In this document: positions 60,238 to 64,000 of the stretch, in pieces
Position numbering within the stretch: the stretch's first letter is position 1
Layout: every line of letters begins with the position of its first letter
Assembly: GCF_030052815.1 (NCBI RefSeq)
Contig: NC_079510.1
Location: 2,792,288 to 2,856,287 of the forward strand
Source: Hevea brasiliensis
Taxonomy: Eukaryota; Streptophyta; Magnoliopsida; Malpighiales; Euphorbiaceae
DNA: 64,000 nt
Direction of reading: 5' to 3'
The notes under the pieces: generated by a model
What the model saw: only the letters and a program-made list of their open reading frames with translations
Told to the model about the DNA's origin: nothing
Databases searched by the model: none
Translations under genes and position numbers: made by a program

Positions 60238-60243
60238 AATAAA
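60238..60243 (+). terminator. Candidate polyadenylation signal of the PHT4;6-like gene
   Basis: AATAAA within aataataaatttg, about 60 bp after the stop codon. Confidence 0.5.
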
Positions 60244-60293
60244 TTTGAAATAGTTGCCATGGAATGTGATACATTTGTAGCTAAAATTTATTT

Positions 60294-60680
60294 AGGGAAA
60301 TTTACAATTTGGTCCTTGAGTTTTGCTTTATATTATACTTTAGTTCCTAAATTTTGAGAATTTATTTATTTATTCTCTGAGTTTTGCATTATATTACACT
60401 TTAATTCCTGAATTTTTAAAAATTAATTATTAGTTCTTAAATTTTTTTTATTATCACACTTTAGTCTCTGCAATTTTAATATATAAAATAATTTAATATT
60501 TCTGTCAATGAATGAGATTGTTGTAAATATTAAAATTATAAGGACTAAATTGTTCTATATATTAAAATCAAATAGACTAATTATTTTGATTTCTCAAAAT
60601 TTAGAGACTAAAGTGTAATATAGTATAAAATTCAGATACTAAATAATTAACTTTTCAATTTCAGGGATTAAAGTGTAATG
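60294..60680. mobile_element. Foldback repeat interrupted by the hAT element
   Basis: It begins agggaaatttacaatttggt. ccttgagttttgctttatat and actttagttcctaaattttg are paired further on by reverse-complement blocks such as caaaatttagagactaaagt. The matching outer right arm is missing: the hAT terminus starts directly at 60681, so the remainder should lie beyond the other hAT end, outside the window. Confidence 0.6.
60673..60680. repeat. Candidate hAT target-site duplication (left copy)
   Basis: GTGTAATG directly before the hAT terminus. Its partner is off the window, so unverified. Confidence 0.45.
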
Positions 60681-60691
60681 CAGTATTATCA

Positions 60692-60795
60692 AGGCGAAAG
60701 GCGACAATAAGGCGATAAAGTACTCTATTGCTTTAGTTGAGAAGTGAGAGACGAGAGGCGAGAGGCGAGGCGAGGGCCTTCTTGAAGCAAGGCGC
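60692..60795. repeat. Subterminal GGCG motif cluster
   Basis: GGCG occurs seven times, as aaGGCG, gaGGCG and similar, within the first 115 bp of the hAT end. It contrasts sharply with the AT-rich surroundings. Confidence 0.8.
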
Positions 60796-60818
60796 TATAA
60801 CCTTAATTGTTTAAATTA

Positions 60819-60822
<4 letters not shown>

Positions 60823-60876
<54 letters not shown>
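60823..60876. repeat. (TA)n microsatellite
   Basis: Uninterrupted TA run of about 54 bp, the longest in the window, inside the hAT element. Confidence 0.95.
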
Positions 60877-60877
<1 letters not shown>

Positions 60878-60964
60878 TTTTTAAATAGTTGATAAGTAAG
60901 AAAACATATTAAAAAGAAAAAAAAAATATATTATTTACACTATGTTTATATCTAAAATAAGAGA

Positions 60965-61200
60965 AATTAAAAATAGTGCATACCTGTATTTCCAGTTTAA
61001 ATATAAGATACAAGTGAAAGTATGAGACTGTAAAATTAAAATATATAGCATAAGTAAAAACACACATAATAATAAGAGATGTTAAAAAAAAAAATAGTTC
61101 ATACCTGAATTTTCAGCAAATGTATATGATAAAAGTGATGCTATAAAATTATACATAATAAATAAAAAATTAGAAACAAGTCATAAGTCTCATAATAAAA
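60965..61200. repeat. Diverged tandem duplication, about 122-bp unit
   Basis: aatagtgcatacctgtattt near 60973 and aatagttcatacctgaattt near 61095 start two similar units. Both continue with ataNgataNaagtgaNgNtatgagactgtaaaatta-like sequence. Confidence 0.55.
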
Positions 61201-61242
61201 AATGTAAATTATAGAAGTTCAGACTTTAATACATAAAAATAA

Positions 61243-61250
61243 GTTGTAAG
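61243..61250. repeat. Target-site duplication (left)
   Basis: GTTGTAAG, identical to 61792-61799. Confidence 0.92.
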
Positions 61251-61791
61251 TAGGGGTGAGCAATCGATTCAAACCGAACCGAACCGAACCGAATTAAATT
61301 ATAAAAACCGAACCGTCAATTTTAGAAACCGAACCGAACTGAAATTGGTGAAAAATCGAATCAAACTGAACCGCTTTATTTCGGTTCGGTTCGATTTAAA
61401 CCGATCGATTTGATTTTGTATTGATTTTTTAATTTAGGCTTGATTTTCAAGTTATTTGGTCTAATTTTAACTTTGGTTTGAACCTAATAACCATTAATCA
61501 ATGAAATTAAACAATTAATATATATAAAATTAAATATAATTCATAAATTTTCCATAAAAATAAATTACTTGAAAAATCAATTCGGTTCGATTTGACTATA
61601 TAAATCACTATTTGGTTCGGTTCGGTTTAACCGATTTTTTTATCTTCAAAACCGAACCAAACCGAAATAACCGAAATTTTTATAAATTAAAACCGAACCG
61701 AACCGATTAAATTTTAAAACCGAACCGATTGAACCGAATTGACTCGGTTCGGTTCAGGTTTTCGGTTTGAACCAAATTCTGCTCAGCCCTA
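61251..61791. mobile_element. hAT-type MITE, copy 2 (541 bp)
   Basis: It starts taggggtgagcaatcg and ends tgctcagcccta, giving terminal inverted repeats TAGGGGTGAGCA/TAGGGCTGAGCA. It has a perfect 8-bp duplication (GTTGTAAG). Arms consist of gaaccg and cggttc units, more regular than in copy 1. The central region (from about 61440 to 61560) is almost identical to copy 1. Non-coding. Its ends differ from those of the hAT element it sits in, so it was mobilised by a different transposase. Confidence 0.93.
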
Positions 61792-61799
61792 GTTGTAAG
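61792..61799. repeat. Target-site duplication (right)
   Basis: GTTGTAAG, perfect match to 61243-61250. Confidence 0.92.
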
Positions 61800-61847
61800 T
61801 CATAATAAACAAAATGCAAGAAGTACATAAAAAACTTATAACTAAAA

Positions 61848-64000
61848 CTACTCATCATCAAGATTTCCAAAATCATCTTCATTTTCAACAACGGCCATCA
61901 TAAATTCTTCCTCCTCTTCATCATCATCAACTTGCGAAGAGGATGTACCTCTCATTGCACGAGGCCTTCGAAATGATAGAGTTTCAACTGGTGGTGTTGA
62001 TCTTGCAGTCGATCTCGATTCATAACGAGATTCAGAAACTCCAACTGATCTACCAACATCACCCCAGGTCAATACGTCATTCATGAAAACAAGAGAATCA
62101 TCATCATCATCATCATCCCCATCGCCTTTTTCTAATTCACCAAGCAACCATTTATTACTTTCATCAATATTTGCCAAATCAATAGGTGTTGTGATATCCC
62201 CAAAAGTGTGTCGGCGTAGCAACGCTCTATTGTACTTCACATATACCAAATTATCCAAGCGTTCTTAAAATAGCCAATTTCTTTTCTTACTATGAAGCTT
62301 TCATTTATTTTACAGTAATAAATAAGTTAAACTTCAAACTCAAAAGGTTCAAGATAAAATATAGAACCAATGATTGTTAAATTCATGATATAAATTAATA
62401 AATGAGCAAAATGAAAAATTAATAAGAATTAAATTAATAACCTGGAGATTTGGTTGTTCTTCCTCTAATAGCAGAAGGAAAACCAAAGGTCCCTGCAGCT
62501 GCCTTGTATCTCTCAATTTCATCAAGAATCATGTCAACTTTTGCTGAATTTTTTTCCATTTTATGAATGCACGAAAGCAATCCTGTATTGACCTCTTCAT
62601 CAGATTCAATTCTCATCTTATTTGGATAAAAAAATTCAGGATTCAAAAAGTATCCGACAGCATGTCAAGGACGATGCGATTGAAGTGACCATCTCGCATC
62701 AATAATCTCAAAAATGCTCTTGTATTTCTCTTCATTGCCATTGAGTGAGTTGGCAATGGCTTCTTTAGCCCTATCCATGACTTCATAAATATATCCCATA
62801 ATTGGTTTTTTTCATTATCAACAAGTCGAAGCACACGAACAAGAGGACCGGAAACCTTAAGAGCATAAACAACATGATTCCAGAAGGCAGGACTCAAAAC
62901 CGTCCTTTCACACTTTTTGCCTTTCACCTCTTTAGCCCATTTACTAGTTGTCCAACTTTCTAAAGTAAACATTTTTCTAATGTTGGCTTTCTGAAGATGA
63001 ATCCTTCCCAATGTAATAAAAGTAGTAGCAAATCTAGTTTGCCCTGACCTTAGCAATTCTACTCCATTAGTAAACTTCCGCAATATATTTAGAACTCCTA
63101 AAGAGCCATATATGAAACCAGTAAGCTCAACAGCTTTGCGGAATGTTTCTTTGAAAACACGGATCTTAAAGATATCCTCCAACGTCAAATCTATACAATG
63201 GGCTGCACATGGAGTCTAGTATAGATGAGAAAATTTGCTTCCAATATTCTCCCTATCATAAAAAAGTAGAAAAATTCATTTCATTAATAATAAAAATAAA
63301 ATGATATTTTTTTTAGTAATAGAAAAAATTAAATAAAAATTTTACTTGCTACAACATTATTTGGTGCATTATCTGTAACAACTTGAACTACTTTCTCAAG
63401 ACCAATTTCCATCAATTCTTTCTCAATCAAACTAGCCAACAATGCCGCTGTCTTTAATTCATCACTTGCATCAATTAATTTAATAAATACACTTCCCTTT
63501 GGACTATTAGCCAAGAAATTAATCAATGTTCTCTCTTTTCTATCCGTCCATCCATCACACATCAATGTACATCAATAATTTTCCGATTCTTCTTTATGAG
63601 ACTCGAGAAGATCATTTATGATTTGCACTTCTTTGTTAAGTAACCGAACTCTAACCTTATGAAAACTTGGAGGTTTCATTTCTCTCCCATAATTTCCAAT
63701 TGCTCGAATCATTTCTCCAAAGCTATCATAATTCACAGCATTAAAAGGTATTCCCACATCATACATCCATCATGTTATGGCAAAACAAGCACGCTCCCTT
63801 AACTCCTTTTTAGCTAGAATATTTTCATCAATGGTAGTTTGCCTCATATTTTTTCCCATAACAGTAGGTCTAAGGTAAAAATAACAGTCAATAGGCCCTC
63901 TACTACTTTGTGGTGGTAAAATTTTTGGTTTTTTTGAAGCACTAGTACCTGTAACCTCCAGTACTTGCCTTCTTCTTTCACTGCCAATTTCTTGCATCAA
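61848..64000 (-). pseudogene. hAT transposase (DUF659 type), broken
   Basis: Read leftward: an N-terminal linker (SRGPIDCYF), then WMYDVGIPFNAVNYDSF, MCDGWTDRKERTLINFLANSP (first catalytic Asp), VTDNAPNNVVA (second Asp), AAHCIDLTLEDIFKI, SWTTSKWAKE, and NPEFFYPNKM. The last part resumes as LDNLVYVKYNRALLRRH with an acidic tail (DDEEEEEF). Nonsense TGA codons occur at 63770-63772 and 63572-63574, plus a TAG before TPCAAHCID near 63218. Frameshifts lie near 63235 and 62660. Two introns are likely (donor gcaa|gtaaaa near 63352, acceptor near 63253; donor ccag|gttatt near 62437). The block that normally carries the WW/ SSxxCERNW hAT dimerisation core between SPG and LDNLVY is absent. Inactive. 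Confidence 0.82.

Larger units (their letters stand above)
60681..64000 (-). mobile_element. hAT transposon, one end and most of the body
   Basis: The terminus is CAGTATTATCAAGGCG, in the style CAGNNTTNTCAAGGCG of plant hAT ends. It is followed by seven GGCG motifs within 115 bp, typical of subterminal transposase sites. The DUF659-type transposase relic (61800-64000, minus) reads toward this end. The body carries a later MITE insertion (61251-61791). The far end lies beyond the window. Confidence 0.78.

Noticed and set aside
60681..61791. MITE copy 2 as a deletion derivative of the hAT element around it
   Set aside because: Terminal sequences differ (TAGGGGTGAGCA versus CAGTATTATCAAGG) and the MITE has its own 8-bp target duplication within the hAT.

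Overview
The window is eukaryotic, AT-rich nuclear plant DNA. Four intact plant-type genes with GT-AG introns or intronless frames (NFD4/Nodulin-like transporter, GT4 glycosyltransferase, RLCK-VII kinase, PHT4;6 anion transporter) sit in a sea of LTR retrotransposons, hAT elements, MITEs and microsatellites. A woody eudicot, perhaps Malpighiales/Euphorbiaceae, would fit, but the species cannot be fixed from the sequence alone.

Layout. 1-6390: a decayed Ty3/gypsy element read on the minus strand (gag-protease-RT-RNaseH-integrase, leader with a 146-bp tandem repeat, tRNA-Met primer site, one 644-bp LTR), with the pol 3' end of a second copy on the far side of the LTR. 6391-18540: about 12 kb of gene-free AT-rich DNA made of foldback elements, duplicated segments, simple repeats, a possible polyA retroposon and one hAT-type MITE with a perfect 8-bp target duplication. 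18683-24443: three-exon NFD4-like gene with a 4-kb first intron that holds a long foldback element. 25837-40074: a 14.2-kb Ty3/gypsy complex with three LTRs and two degraded internal segments inside one 5-bp target duplication; a 2.1-kb solo-LTR-like element has inserted into its second integrase fragment. 43635-45113: single-exon GT4 glycosyltransferase. 45408-51866: a 6.46-kb element with LTR-style ends and a 5-bp target duplication that has no recognisable pol. It carries a PF04195-like/coiled-coil gene with its own TATA box, a 59-bp tandem array and a second promoter module. 52434-54938 (minus): five-exon RLCK-VII kinase. 56492-57024: an older MITE of the same hAT-type family. 58852-60180: PHT4;6-like phosphate/anion transporter with two upstream ORFs. 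60294-64000: nested insertions, with a hAT transposon carrying a broken DUF659-type transposase inside a foldback repeat, and a third MITE inside the hAT.

The four host genes do not form a pathway; they are ordinary neighbours separated by transposon clusters. The most unusual content is the 45.4-51.9 kb element, the three-LTR complex with a single target duplication, the three-member MITE family with intact target duplications, and the strong C-to-T/G-to-A style of decay in the retroelement genes.
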